Below the pieces are notes generated by a model. The model did no database searches. It was not told where the DNA came from and saw only the letters and a program-made list of their open reading frames with translations. From Todiramphus chloris collaris (Eukaryota; Chordata; Aves; Coraciiformes; Alcedinidae), in contig JANVCC010000112.1 of the NCBI GenBank assembly GCA_025345505.1, positions 684,284 to 748,283 of the forward strand: a stretch of DNA of 64,000 nucleotides, given 5' to 3'. Below, piece after piece: positions 38,501-50,030 of the stretch; position 1 is the stretch's first letter, and every line of letters starts with the position of its first letter. Made by a program: the position numbers and the translations under genes.

Positions 38501-38964
38501 CTGGAAGGCCTTCATTTGCAGCTGCTGGTGTATGCCAGCGAATCTGAATACTAAATCAGATGGAAACCAGCAGCTTGAAAACATGCGGTCTGCTCTGTGC
38601 TGAAATGCACATCTGTCGGATGTGTACTGCAGATCTTTGGCTCCCGCTAAGGTTGTTTGAGATAACAAAAGAGCATGTTTTGAAAGCTCTGAATGTTGTG
38701 GGGTTTTTTGACTTTTTTTTTTGGTTTGATTTTTTTTTCATATTTGTAAAATGCTGAATTGACTGTACCAGAGCCAACAGCTTCTTGATTTCCTACAAAC
38801 CCAGATGTAACAATGTAGAAATGCTGCCTTTCCTTACCCTGTTGAACCAGCGTGCTCCCAACCTCTTGGTACTGCTAGAGCCTTTCCTCCTGGAATGTTG
38901 TCTCAGCTAAAGACAGTGGAGAGAAATACAAATATCATTGACTTTCTGTATCTCCTTATTTCAG

Positions 38965-39083
38965 TGAATTCAGGAGTGTCAAGGACGTGCTCAGCACCTC
39001 AAGGACTGATCTCGAGGAGAGCGATCACGCCGGCATTGCGTACGTCGCTTAGCTAAGGACTAGGGATCTTCTGCTGACAACAG
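38965..39083 (+). other. exon-like CpG-rich block with splice-like ends
   Basis: The block is preceded by a good acceptor (CTGTATCTCCTTATTTCAG, ending 38964) and followed by a donor-like CAG/GTAAAAG at 39081-39090, giving a 119-base unit. Inside it eight CpG lie within about 65 bases (38984-39048), far denser than the surroundings. The frame from 38966 stays open for 28 codons (ending DLEESDHAGIAYVA) and then meets TAG at 39050. The other two frames also close before 39060. It could be a last coding exon, a 5'UTR exon, a long non-coding RNA exon or a poison exon. I do not recognise the peptide, and no partner exon was found. Confidence 0.22.
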
Positions 39084-39657
39084 GTAAAAGCTGCCAGGGT
39101 CTGTTGCTTTCTTGGGACAATCCCCATCCAGCCATTCGGTGATAAAGAGTTTAAGAATAACATTTGCGTGCAGCAAGGAGGGAGCAAACCCACATTTCAA
39201 GCTGCTGGGGAAGCCTGCGGGCCAGCCTGGTGGTTTTAATCAAAGCGTCCTTGAAAAATGGAATGGGTACAGATGTGTGTGTGTTTAGAGCAGAGCCAGT
39301 GCTGACGATTTTCTGGGGTTAGCTGCTGCACAGCAAAAGCTCAGCTGGCTGTTCAGTGTGTCTCTTGCAGAACAGATTTTTTTCACATGAAAAAGAAGCT
39401 GTAGAAATACGTCGTATTTTGATTTAAAGAAAAAATAAAATAAAAAGCTCTGGATTTCTATAGTGCTTGGCCAAGGACCCCTCTCAAGTGGGCAGATCTA
39501 TATCACGTAGGGGGGTCAGATGACACTGCTGGATCAAGGCCTCCTCTGTCTAATGGCATGTTTGTGTGTGTTGCAAATGGCTTGCAAGTGGGGATGGCTT
39601 TTGTTGAGTGAATCGATACCAGTGAGAGAGGGCTCAAGCAGAGCTGAGTCCTAGGAA

Positions 39658-39692
39658 GTGGCAGTCGGGAGACCTGATTCTGTTCTCTTTTT
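39658..39692 (+). mobile_element. possible MIR fragment
   Basis: GTGGCAGTCGGGAGACCTGA followed by TTCTGTTCTC resembles the MIR internal segment GGGAGTCAGGAGACCTGGGTTCTAGTCC. Only about 35 bases can be matched by eye, so chance is possible. Confidence 0.3.
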
Positions 39693-42207
39693 ACCTTTGT
39701 GAATTAACTTGATTAGAGGCAGACACGGCAAATGTATATGTGAGGGGGAACATGGAAGCTGTCTAATCATTTTTGGCCCAACCCATGAAATCTTGAGGGG
39801 ATTTGCCCTGCTAGTGTTTTGCTGCTGGACTTTATCCTCCCAAGTATTGAGCAAAGCAGAGGAGGAATTGAAGAAAGCCAAAAGTTTCCAAAAATAAGAC
39901 CCTTGAGACGTGCTTCTGCTCAAGCCAGTAGCAGAACCTGTCTTGTTTCAGAGGCCAACCGTTGCTGAAGCCAAAAGCCAACTGGCACATCTCTGTGGCA
40001 GCGTCACGCTCTGCAGGTTGCATGAACACCCAGAGCAGAGCTGCCAAAGATTGCTGGAGGAGGGAAGGGAGATGAGAATGGAGCTGCTGGCTCTGAGACC
40101 TGAGCTAAAAATCCCCATGGCTCTGGACAGTTTGTCTGTAAAATGCCAGGCAGCCCTGATGCCACCGGGTGACATTTCAGCACCCTGAGCCTGGCCCTGA
40201 GGGACAGCGCTGGTACCAGAACTAGCTTCCAAAGCCTGTCGCAGTTCCTGCCTTCAGGTTGTGGTTTCAGTCACATTTGTGGCACTGTCAGACTTTCTGC
40301 TGTCTCCAGTAAGCTTGGGACTGTGTCTCCTGTAAGAAGTGCTGGGGATTTGATAGGTAGAGGGAGTTTTGATCTTGCAGAACTGCCACGGCCATTCCAA
40401 TCGCTGTGTAATTGGATGTTGTAAACATCATGTAGACTTTGATAAGGGAAAAGCTCAGATGTAACCACGTGAAGCTGGGACTGAGACTCAAGTTTAGAGA
40501 TGTGTATGTGTCTAAACATTCAGGTGTGTTGGTGGTGGGATTTTCAGGAGCAGTTGCTAGGGTGAGATGCCTAATTCCATAGAAATCAGTTCGGGATTAA
40601 GAGTAGTCTTTGGACATCCAAAGCATAGAGGTTTTTAATTCTTACTAGGCGTAAGGATGTCTTACTAGTTAGGATCCCATGGAGAGTTATGTGTGTGGTC
40701 TTTCCAAATCTACGTCTGTTCTTGCATTTTTTCCAAAGTCCATAATGTGCCCTTTTTGCATCTTTCGTAGTTTAAATCCTTCTTGAAACTTAAGAATGCC
40801 CAGTACAACCGAGCTCTAAGGAGAACACCTATGGCATTTATACTTCTGTTTACAAAATCCTTGGGCTAAAATGTACTTAATACCTATTGTAGTCGTTTGT
40901 GGGGGTTTCTTTTGGGTTTTTTTTTGGGTTTTTTTGTGTTTAAACTGAGTTCTGCCATGAAGTTGTGTAGTTCTGTCCATAGGCAACTTCACCTGAACTT
41001 CCCAGAACATAGCTGGCAGTAATGATTTGTTTTGTAAGGGTCTCTGAATATGATTTGGGAAATTAATTCCTTCATTTACAGATGAGCAACACTGTGGACT
41101 GTCACTGTTTAAAGTGTCCGATAAGCAAAAGATCAGGCCTTAATTATTAGTCTCTAAGCACCACTAACTTCTGAGTTACCTGCTGCAGGCATCATTTGTT
41201 TGCTACATCTCTGACCTTGGTTCACTTGACTGATAACAAACTTGGGAAATAGGGAAGAAGAAAAAAAAAAAACCCCACAGAATATAATTAACACCTGCTT
41301 ATTAACCAAATTATTTATGAGCGAGCTGACTGGAGTTGAGTTAATGGCTGGAATAATTTTTGCGAGGGAGAAAACCTCACGTAATTGTTGAGGTGCTGCT
41401 ACAGCAGCCTGCTCCCAGAGCTCACTGCCTGCCCTGGCTTTGGGGGTGATGCCAGGGGGCTCCCCGATCCCCATCAACTGTCCTGTCAGCTCCGCATCCG
41501 AATTGCTACCTGCAGGGCAGGTTCATCGACAGCGTGGCTTCGAGCACTGTTAATTAGGCACTGCTCCCAGAGCATGAAGCTTTGTTAACTTTGAGGATAG
41601 ATTAATTACCCTTGCACTTGCCGTAGGACTTTGGTGGTTAAGGGTTATGGTGTTCCCCCCTCTTCTCTTCATGGATCAGAAAGTCAATTAACTGGTTCCC
41701 CCATTAGACTTTAAATCTATAGGGGGGGAAAAAACCTAAACAAACTGCAAACTTTTCTCATGCTTGGACTGGACTTTAACCAGACTTCTTCCTTGTAACT
41801 TTTCAGCTCAAGGCAAGTTTTTATTTTCCCTGGAACACTGAGAATCCTTCGTTCAGTCCAGATTATCAGCTGGGGCTGGTTTAATTCACATATTCTTTCT
41901 TATTTTGTGTGGTTTTAGGTTGAAACAAAGCTGTTGTTGTTTATTTGGTTTTGTTTTGTCTCGCAGAAAGATACATTTCTGTGAGTGAAAATACTAATAT
42001 GATAAATTAGGCCAACCTATAGATCTTCCAGTGTAGGTCTTTCATTTTCATACATTTACAAACCAGGAGGAACGTTCTTCCTACCAACAACTTAATGAGG
42101 TATTGTTAATGAAGTGCAGACTGTGCACAGGTGGGATACAGAATATGTAGTAGGATGAAAAGTTTCTGAAGAGTGGTTGGTAGGAGAAAAGATCTAGTTA
42201 TACTGGT

Positions 42208-42245
42208 TCTGGCTCCCTTCTGGAGAGCTGGGTTCTAAATCCTTA
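42208..42245 (+). mobile_element. possible MIR fragment
   Basis: CTTCTGGAGAGCTGGGTTCT followed by AAATCC matches the MIR segment AGGAGACCTGGGTTCTAGTCC over about 25 bases. Short, and judged by eye. Confidence 0.3.
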
Positions 42246-43331
42246 AAACACAAGGAAACTTCTGCAAGATTGGGGTCTAACTCTGAAACATTGACCTTTC
42301 CCAGATGCTCCCAGATCATTTTTGGGGTAGAGAGCACAGAAAATCCCATGTCATGTCAAAAGAAGCATTGAAATAATTGACTGCGTTCCAGATCTGAAAT
42401 GACAGGAGGGTTAGTGCAGCTTCCCAGCCCAGTGAGCCCTACCTTGCAAACTGTCTCACCCTTGCAGCTGCTGGAATGACCTGATTTGAGTTGTAAAGGT
42501 GTGAATTCCCTGGGGCTTGAGGAAATAGTCCCTCTTAGAGCTGTCTCTCTGTGCATTGCAAGTGCTGCAGTGCAAGTCTCTGATGTCTGGGAAATGTTGT
42601 CCTTTTTCTCAGCTGCATAGAAGATAACCCAAGCCCTTGAGTTCTTCCATCCAGAAGGACTGGGAATAATGTTGCAGAGCACGAGAGTCACGCATCCTTG
42701 TAAACAGGTCACATTTCTAAAAAGATTACAGAGGATTATGATGAGTTACTAAGATCTTTGCATCTTTACGGGGCCTCTCACTGACAGGATTTATTGGTTT
42801 AGAAAAGTCGTTAGGAGAAGAGCAGATTTTCCCAGAGACAGCAGGGCAATTAGTATTCCTTTTGCAAACACCAAACAACCCGACTTGGTTACGATTTTCA
42901 TTGTAAAAAGTCTGCTTCTATCTCTAATAGAAAAACACTGCTTCCATTCCCACCAAGTGACGCCTACTGCATGATGTGTTGGAGCTCTGGGTGACTCCTT
43001 CTCAGAGACTTATCTGCAGAGATAATTACCCCAGTAGGAAATGAATACAAACAAACGCAGTTTCCCCCTTGGTTTAGCAACTTTATGATTGCACTCGCTT
43101 CCCTCTCTGTTGCCAAGTACGTTTTTTCCTATTCTGTTGGTATTGTTCAATCAATTAGATCTTGATTCATAAATTCTATTCACCTACTTAAAGGCGATTG
43201 CAGCAGCCCCACTGAGTTAAAGTGGAGCTGCAGCGTCCTCCAGAAAACTGCTGTATGAGCTGAATTATAACCAATTTCTCAAATCACTACAATTGGTTGT
43301 CCCGTGCAAGCGCTAAGATTAAACGCATCTC

Positions 43332-43387
43332 ATCTGATATCAGGCATTAATGTGGTTGGCCTTGTTTAATGCACTCCTATATCAGAT
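43332..43387 (+). other. 56-base interrupted hairpin
   Basis: Outer arms ATCTGATAT (43332-43340) and ATATCAGAT (43379-43387) pair over nine bases. Inner arms GCATTAA (43344-43350) and TTAATGC (43366-43372) pair over seven. Between them is a 3/6-base internal loop, and the terminal loop is 15 bases. It lies in repeat-free, AT-rich DNA with many TAAT cores. Paired homeodomain-type sites in an enhancer or a structured RNA are both possible. Confidence 0.4.
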
Positions 43388-44910
43388 CTGACTCGCCTGG
43401 GAATTACCTCTCTCATCACCTGCTGTTGACTGAATTTATCATCAGCTTCCTAATGTAGGATGAGTCTGGGGGTAAGTGGGACTGTAACAAGGAGAAGTTA
43501 ACCTGCCGTGCTTCCTTTGGCCCCTCGAAAAGCCAGGGATGTGCTGGATGGTGATAACTTGACTGGTGTCTTTCTGAAGCTGCAAAGGTTTCTATTCTCC
43601 AAGGTTTCTCTTTGGATGAGCAGGTTCATCTTCTTGCCATGGTTCTTTGGTATTTAGTTATGTTTTCGTTCAGGTTCTCTCTCTTGGAGCGACTGTTTCT
43701 CTTTCCTTTGCAAAATCAAAACACTGCAGTTCTCAGTGAATTATATTTTTTCTTTTCTTTTTTTTTTCTTTTGAATTGGTTTAAAAACAAAAAAACCCCA
43801 AGGTTTTAAGTCTTTAGATTCAGTTTTCTATTCCAAAAAATATCCATGTGCTGGGAGAAAAGTTGGCAAGCAGGATGTCGCAGGAGACTGTAGCCTCAAT
43901 GTAAATAAGATTGGTTTATATTTCCTCTCCCTCTTATGAGGGATTTAAGCAACTGTTGCGGTTATTTCCCATTACATGATGTTTTAGCTTGACCACAGCA
44001 ATGTAATGGGTGAAAAAAACACCCATAAAAATCACCCAGAAGTGGAAACTTTGGAATTTGAGTCTGGTATAAATAATATTGTAAAAGATGGTGCAAATAT
44101 AACTGTTAGTGTTCCAGTTAATAGCATGGTATTAAACACGGTCTCTTTACTGCAGCCAGTAAGTCTTCTGTATATTCTCTATTCAGTGGCCTCTTCAACT
44201 GTCTCTCTATTTGTTTTGGATGTTTTCAGGTGCTAAGTATTTATGTCTTTTTCTGAACCCCAATCTCTTGTTTTCACCCCCAGGATAATCCTTATCGCTG
44301 CAGACCGCCGGCCTTTGTCTTTTCAGTGGCTTGAACCAAATTTTGGATCCATACCTTCGTCTCTAAACTTCACTTGTCACCTGGGTTTTGTGGGCCAGCT
44401 GGATCCATGCTTCAGCTAAGCTGTGGCTAAGCTGCTTAGCCTTTAGCAGTAATTGAATCAAAGCCAAATTCCCAGGCCCAGAAGGTTCATCCCTAGTTAA
44501 ACAAAGAGAGACGGCGAGGCGTGCGTATCTGCTACCGAGGAGAAGGAAATTAGTCCTTTGAAATTGAATCCATCGGGGAGATTGTATGTCTTTACAATTT
44601 GTGAATGTTGCAATAAACGTGGGTTTGCCCTGTTAGCTCATAAAAGCGCTTGGCAGAAGTCAGGCTGCGAGACTTGGGGGGGATAAATCCCTTGTTGTCA
44701 ACCCAGCAGGGCAAGGTTTTGCCTTTAGTGGCCACTCGTAGTCATCCTAATTTTCCAGCAGAATTTAATTTATCTGTTAAGTAGGTATCAGTCTGGATTC
44801 AGCCCAGCACCTGTCCCCGCAGAAAATTTTGACCTCGGTGCCTTAGTGTAAAGATGAAAGCTATGCACAGAGCAAGAAAGTAGGAATAACTAAGGTGTTC
44901 CAGTATCTGT
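43388..44910. other. unique non-coding DNA
   Basis: 1.5 kb with no gene or clear repeat except a T/C-rich run near 43747-43771. A short CpG-bearing stretch lies near 44290-44320. Nothing else was seen. Confidence 0.5.
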
Positions 44911-45234
44911 GACCTTCCAGTATGTGAAGGGGGCCTACAAGAATGTTGGGGAGGGACTTTTGAGCAGGGCTTGTAGTGACAGGATGAGGGGTGATGGCTT
45001 CAAACTGGCAGAGGGGAGATTTAGATTAGAAATTAGGGAGAAGTTCACTCTGAGGGTGGTGAGATCCTGGCACAGGGAAGCTGTGGATGCTCCATCATTG
45101 GGTGTGCTCCAGACCAGGTTGGACAGGGCTCTGAGCAACCTGCTCTAGTGGGAGGTGTTCCTGCCCGTGGCAAGATGGAACTAGATCATCTTTAGAGGTC
45201 CCTTCCAACCTAGACCATTCTAAGACTCTATGAT
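44911..45234 (+). mobile_element. CR1 LINE 3' end
   Basis: About 325 bases on the plus strand: GTATGTGAAGGGGGCCTACA, AGTGACAGGATGAGGGGTGA, and then the end of the reverse-transcriptase frame, still readable as LGVLQTRLDRALSNLL just before a stop. The non-coding end has CTGCTCTAGTGGGAGGTGTT, TCCCTTCCAACC and a decayed tail TAAGACTCTATGAT. It is close to the 28.0 kb class but more diverged, suggesting greater age. Confidence 0.93.
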
Positions 45235-47040
45235 TTTGTCGCTTAAAACGTCTTTCTTGGACCACTATCTTTGTTGCATCCAGGTGGGGTAAGGCATTGA
45301 GGACATCTTAAGAAAGCTGTAAGCAGCTAAGCTAGCCAGGCTTCACAAAGTTTTATTGATTTTGCTATAACTTCCTTTAAAAAAAACGATCAACACAAAA
45401 GTCAAGACTCCCAAAGACTGAAATATCTCATTTGAAAGTTTAACGTATGAAATACTTGTGCTATTTTTTTTGGTTTTGTCTTTCTTTCATCACTGCTTGC
45501 TTCAAATGCATTTATTTTTTTAAACTGAGAGAAATGAAGCTTGTTTTTCTGGATTCCGGCAGTGAACCAATTCCTCGTTGCAGTTTCTGGAGCAGAGCTG
45601 ACACCCATGTATCCGGGGTACACTCAAGTGCACCTAGAGCTGCAATTTTCTAGCTCTGGGTCAAGGTGGAGCACGTTTCCGTTGCTCCGTACACAGCAGT
45701 CACTTTTACGTAGCTGTTTCTCCAAAATATCTGTTTTTAATCATCTGTAATTATTAAAATGTTATGCTTTTTGATTGTATATCTGCTCGGGGAAGCCAAG
45801 ATGAAAGTCAAATATGGTAACGTTTTTCTTTCAGTGTATTCATAAGGCCTCAGGAAACTAATGAGATTTATTCTGTGAATTAGTTTATAATTGTGCTTTA
45901 ACTGCACTGTGACATTTAATAATGTCAGAACGATTTTGCTTTAGGCAGAGTGATTTCAGCCTCTGTAGAAAATTAATTACCACTTTCTGAGAAAACTACT
46001 TTTTTTTTCCCCTTTTTTTTTTTCGAGAGCTAAGCGGTATTTTGAAGGTTAAGCTGCTTTCTGATATTTTGGGGAGAAAAAAATGCAAGTGAAGATGTAG
46101 ATGTAGCTTTCTGGTTCACATACAAGAAGCTGGCTGTGTTAAGTAGTCACAAATCAGAACCTATTACTATAATTATTAAGTTGGGTTGTTTTTTTTTTTT
46201 TTCAAATCCAGCCTTAATTTTGGTGTTCTCCAGCTCGCAGGCTGTGTGTGCCTGGTTTGGGGAGCTGCAGCTACTGGGTGAATGTCTCTAATTTACCCTG
46301 TTACTAACAGTAGTTGCTCTCCATTCAGCTAGTCTGGGGAGGTCCTCTCCCCGGGGTGATGGATTTAGGCTCTGGCTTGTAGGAACATGAAGAGGACTGT
46401 TAAAGTTTCATCAGACCTCAGTTATTGCAGTATAAATTTGTATCCTAGCATCTACCTGTTCTTGGGATCCTCATGCCACGGGCTGTCACTGCAAAACCTC
46501 CATCCTGACAGTAAAATCTGAGCTAGCCCCTGAAATTCGTGCTGCAATCAATAGGAAATTTTTTTTTCATTGACTTCTTATTGATCTGAATTTCAATCCC
46601 TTTTTGCCTTCGGAGGCTCCCAGATCAATCTGATATTGGGATCCCTGTTCTGATACAGCTGGGTGGTTGCTGCAGCTCCTCCGGTACTTGCTGTGTCGCT
46701 GTCCGTGGGCTGTAACAGCTCCCAGGCAGAGCTCACGCCCCAGGCAGAGGCAGTTCTGCAAACCTTCACCAGTTCCCACACAAAGGAGGGTTCTCGTTGG
46801 TCTTTAGTGGCTTCCTGTTTGGCTCTGAGCTGGGGGCTTGGTGGCAGTTAGTTTCTTTCAGTTACAAAACCCATGTGTGTGCAAAGCTGTCCCTGGGCCG
46901 TGGCAAGTCAGAGGATGGTGTTGGCTTCACCCAGTAGTGGGTTGAGATGGAGGGGCACTGGTGAGGGACAAGAATGGACCCATCTGCTGCGCTCTTCAGT
47001 AAGTGTTCTCTAGATATCTGATGGTCTTGGTGGTGCTTCA
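45235..47040. other. unique non-coding DNA
   Basis: 1.8 kb with no gene. T-rich runs occur at 46002-46023 and 46190-46203. Frames at 46567-46851 overlap on both strands and are chance. Confidence 0.5.
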
Positions 47041-47372
47041 GGTAGGAAGGGGCTATAAAAGGTCTATAAGAAAGCAGGGGAGGGTTTATTCACAAGGGTC
47101 TGTAGTGACAGCACGAGGGGTAATGGCTTTAAGCTAGCAAAGGGTAGATTTAGGTTAGACTTGAGGGAACAGATCTTTAACAGGAGGCTGCTCGATCACT
47201 GGAATAGGTTGCCCAGAGAGGTGGTGGAGACTCCATCCATGGAGACATTCAAAGCCAGGCTGGATGAGGCTCTGAGCAGCCTGACCCAGCTGGAGATGTC
47301 CCTGCTTATTGCATGGGGTTGGACTAGACCTTTGGAGGTCCCTTCCAACCCAATACATTCTGTGATTCTGTA
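47041..47372 (+). mobile_element. CR1 LINE 3' end
   Basis: About 330 bases on the plus strand. The segments AGTGACAGCACGAGGGGTAA, GGTTGCCCAGAGAGGTGGTG and TCCATGGAGACATTCAAAGC, with a frame reading [18 protein letters not shown], mark the end of the reverse-transcriptase ORF. The 3' non-coding part ends TCCCTTCCAACCCAATACATTCTGTGATTCTGT in pieces. Truncated and inactive. Confidence 0.93.
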
Positions 47373-47628
47373 AGTAAGGATGATGGTTGGCTACTGAGCA
47401 ACTCCAAAACAAGGAGCTGTTCCACGTCAAATACACGTTAGTGGTCTTGGAACGAGTCAGAAACACTTTCCTTTGCTGCTAGAACTCATCAGGAACAGTC
47501 ACGTTGTCCAGACTCCTTCGTTTCTCATGAAAAAACCCCACACTTTAAAACAGATGATTTCTCCCAAATATTTAATCATTAGATGTTTCGTTATGATAAC
47601 AACTTCAGGGTGCCTCCAATTAACTTAA

Positions 47629-47702
47629 CAATAACTGTATCTTGGGCTAATAAATGTTCAGCTGTAGGCCTGGAATTTATTAGCCCAGGAAAATGGTTAT
47701 TG
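47629..47702 (+). ncRNA. candidate pre-miRNA-sized hairpin
   Basis: A perfect 13-base pair of arms, TGGGCTAATAAAT (47643-47655) and ATTTATTAGCCCA (47675-47687), encloses a 19-base loop. Below it T42/G88, C41/G89, T40/A90 and T38/A92 (last two digits of the coordinate) can also pair around one mismatch. After a small internal loop, CAATAAC (47629-47635) pairs with GTTATTG (47696-47702). The whole fold is 74 bases with about 24 pairs, the size of a pre-miRNA. I do not recognise either arm as a known miRNA. A palindromic pair of TTTATTA homeodomain sites in an enhancer is the main alternative. Confidence 0.25.
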
Positions 47703-47816
47703 CCTCATAAACAGGAAGCACCTTCAGGTGATTTAATGACTCATGTTTCTCTCGCCCTTCTTAAATTTAATTTAACGAACAGTTGAGATGAGAAAGATAT
47801 TAAAAGTAAAAAGGCC

Positions 47817-47832
47817 AACAACAACAACAAAC
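47817..47832. repeat. (CAA)5 microsatellite
   Basis: Five CAA/AAC units in a row. Simple repeat. Confidence 0.85.
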
Positions 47833-48710
47833 TTTCCAATTAGTTAATGGCAAAATGGTGTTAATACATATTTGAAAAGTCAGGCCACAACATTAGAGAA
47901 TAATCTGAAGTTGTCCCTCAAGTAAATTCACACAATGTTAGAATAACTCCTATTTTATTTTATGATGTGAAGAGTTGAATAAATACTTGTGATGGTAATA
48001 CACTGCCTTTGCCATTAACATGGTGTCCTACATCAGTGTTCAAGGACTGCACCCGGAGACATGCAAATGAATTGCCTGTTCTTAATGAGGATAACAACCT
48101 GCTCATTTCATTAGGCAAAATTGGCTGGTAAGGTTGGGGCTGCTGATTTTCTGCTTCACTTTTCAATTGCCAGGTGGTAGTACATTACAAAAAAAAAAAA
48201 GAAGCCTCGTGGTGTTTTTTTTTACGTGTCTCCTGGCCAGGCTGGTCAGGAGATTTTAGTAGCACATCTTTAGTTTTATGATTATTTCAGTTCTCCCACA
48301 TCTGCAGCCTCTTTGCACAGTTCTCCCTATTGGCCATTGCCTTCTTGTTGCAAAACAGGATGTTGTAGTTTGTAAACCTGCGAGCCAAGGACACCTAGCA
48401 CCCTACTGTTAGCATCTCTGCATGGCTCAACCTCTCCCTGTAAGAACGTTCAGGGCTGTGAATCCAACAGATAGCTCTGTGACTAGTTCTACCCTGGCTT
48501 CCCTGGCTTCTAAGATGTAGCTCTTAACATGCTCTTATTTCAGCATGGTGGGTTTTTTTTCCATTATCTAAGAATCTGACTTTTCTTTCTCTGTGTTTCT
48601 GGATTTTTGGATCTCACATGTTAGTCTTGCTGAAACCAGGGTTCTCGGTATCGAAGGCTGCTGTTGTAAGGTTGTTTGAGCACCCACAGTGTGGACAGAT
48701 GACTGGGATT

Positions 48711-48930
48711 TTCACAGAATCACTCAGGTTGGAAAAACCCCTTGGGATCATTGTGTCCAACCATTAACCCTACTCTACAAGTTTACCCCTAGACAATCTC
48801 CCCCAACACCACATCCAGGTGATGTTTAAACACATCCAGGGATGGACACTCAACCCCCTCCCTGGGCAGCCCATTCCAGTATTTCACTACCCTTTCCGTG
48901 AAGAATTTTTTCCTAATGTCTAAACTAGTC
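48711..48930 (-). mobile_element. CR1 LINE, 3' fragment
   Basis: TTCACAGAATCACTCAGGTT, then GGAAAAACCCCTTGGGATCA, CTCCCTGGGCAGCCCATTCC and GTGAAGAATTTTTTCCTAAT. About 220 bases on the minus strand. Same class as the copies at 33.7 and 50.0 kb, with the phrase GGGATCATTGTGTCCAACCA. Confidence 0.93.
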
Positions 48931-50030
48931 TGTTCAGTAAACTGATAGTTTGAAAATGAAACTTGGGCTTCTAAATCTCTTGGACGCTGTTGTGAATTGT
49001 TCTGTGCCTGTGAAAACCCAAACTTACAAGACTTGCTTCCAGTTAATATCTATTCTGCTCACGAAGAATAAATGATACATTTCAGAAAGTTTCATTAATA
49101 TTGATGAGCTTTACATATGGCTAGTTAGTATTCAAAGTATTTCAATTTGTTAAACAGAAAGAGTTTCAACCATTAATTATGTTCTGGTCATTCAGTTTTC
49201 ATCAAATTGAGTAAAGTAATATGTTGGAACAGAATGATATGTTCGGACCAAAAATGTCTTCACTGTTTCTACCCAGAAGCAGAACAAAAATGTCTTGCTC
49301 AGCTTTTTATTCTACATTTCCATGGCCTGTATTTCATGTAGTTATTTTGTTTTGCTGAGGTTATATACAAATATATGTTCAAAATAGATATGCACGTTCC
49401 TCTGCGTTGGAAATATTCTTCCTGCTTGCTTACAGCTGCAGAACCGAGGCAGACAGGGGCTCAGCTTTACATAAACATTTAATTTAACTGAGATAAGAGC
49501 CATGTATAATTTCATGGAGGGAAGAGTCTTATGGACCTCTTATATTAGGGTGAAATTTGAATTCAAAATATTTTAATTCTCTTTGAATCACAACTGCTGT
49601 AAGCTTCCTCCCCTCTTTCTCTTCAAATGCTGTAGGACTCTCCCAGTTAGAGGTAAGGAATTGAAGAACATGGACTTGGATTTTTCATGGCTGCCTGCAG
49701 AATATAGTTCGTTTTTTCCTACAGGAATTATTTTTATGTACCATGATAGTGATTGTTTTGACATGCATTTGTGTGCACACGCGTGTATTTCCCAAGGAAG
49801 CTTTGCCTTTATCATCCCAGATGACAGCAGTGAAATACTGAAATGGTATTTTCTGGGTTTAAAAATGTGACTGTTTTATTTCCGTGTTGTTTTGGCACAG
49901 TATGCATGCTTAATATTTCAATGGGCAAACCCACACTGAAATGCTTTAACAATGAATTGCACGGGACATCTCACAGGGACAAGAGAAAGGCAAGAGCTAG
50001 AGGGGATCTTCTTTGCCAGTCCACTTCTTC
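48931..50030. other. unique non-coding DNA
   Basis: 1.1 kb of AT-rich sequence. The 95-codon frame at 49583-49870 is unrecognised. No repeats or regulatory sites were identified. Confidence 0.5.

Larger units (their letters stand above)
33862..38964. other. unique non-coding DNA
   Basis: 5.1 kb with no supportable gene or transposon. G-rich runs occur at 34366 and 35571. The 122-codon frame at 36306-36674 starts from GTG, is unrecognised and has no splice context. A small hairpin is visible near 38226 (GAGCGGA and TCCGCTC, five-base loop). Confidence 0.5.
39084..43331. other. unique non-coding DNA with MIR-like relics
   Basis: 4.2 kb without a supportable gene. Weak MIR-like strings lie at 39658 and 42208. 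T/G-rich runs occur near 40906-40940 (GGGTTT-like units, not telomeric). The 92-codon frame 39910-40188 opens on GTG rather than ATG and is not recognised. Confidence 0.5.
47373..48710. other. unique DNA with a long hairpin
   Basis: 1.3 kb with no gene. It carries the hairpin at 47629-47702, a (CAA)5 run at 47817 and an A11 run near 48189. The part around 47575-47790 is rich in TAATTA/TTTATTA-type cores and free of repeats. Confidence 0.5.

Noticed and set aside
39910-40188. 92-codon frame with protein-like composition
   Set aside because: Opens on GTG and has no convincing splice pair. The opposite strand is equally open (39948-40232).
41068-41140. Third L2/MIR-like relic (TTCATTTACAGATGAGCAAC)
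   Set aside because: Only about 20 bases match the L2/MIR end and the following sequence does not continue it convincingly.
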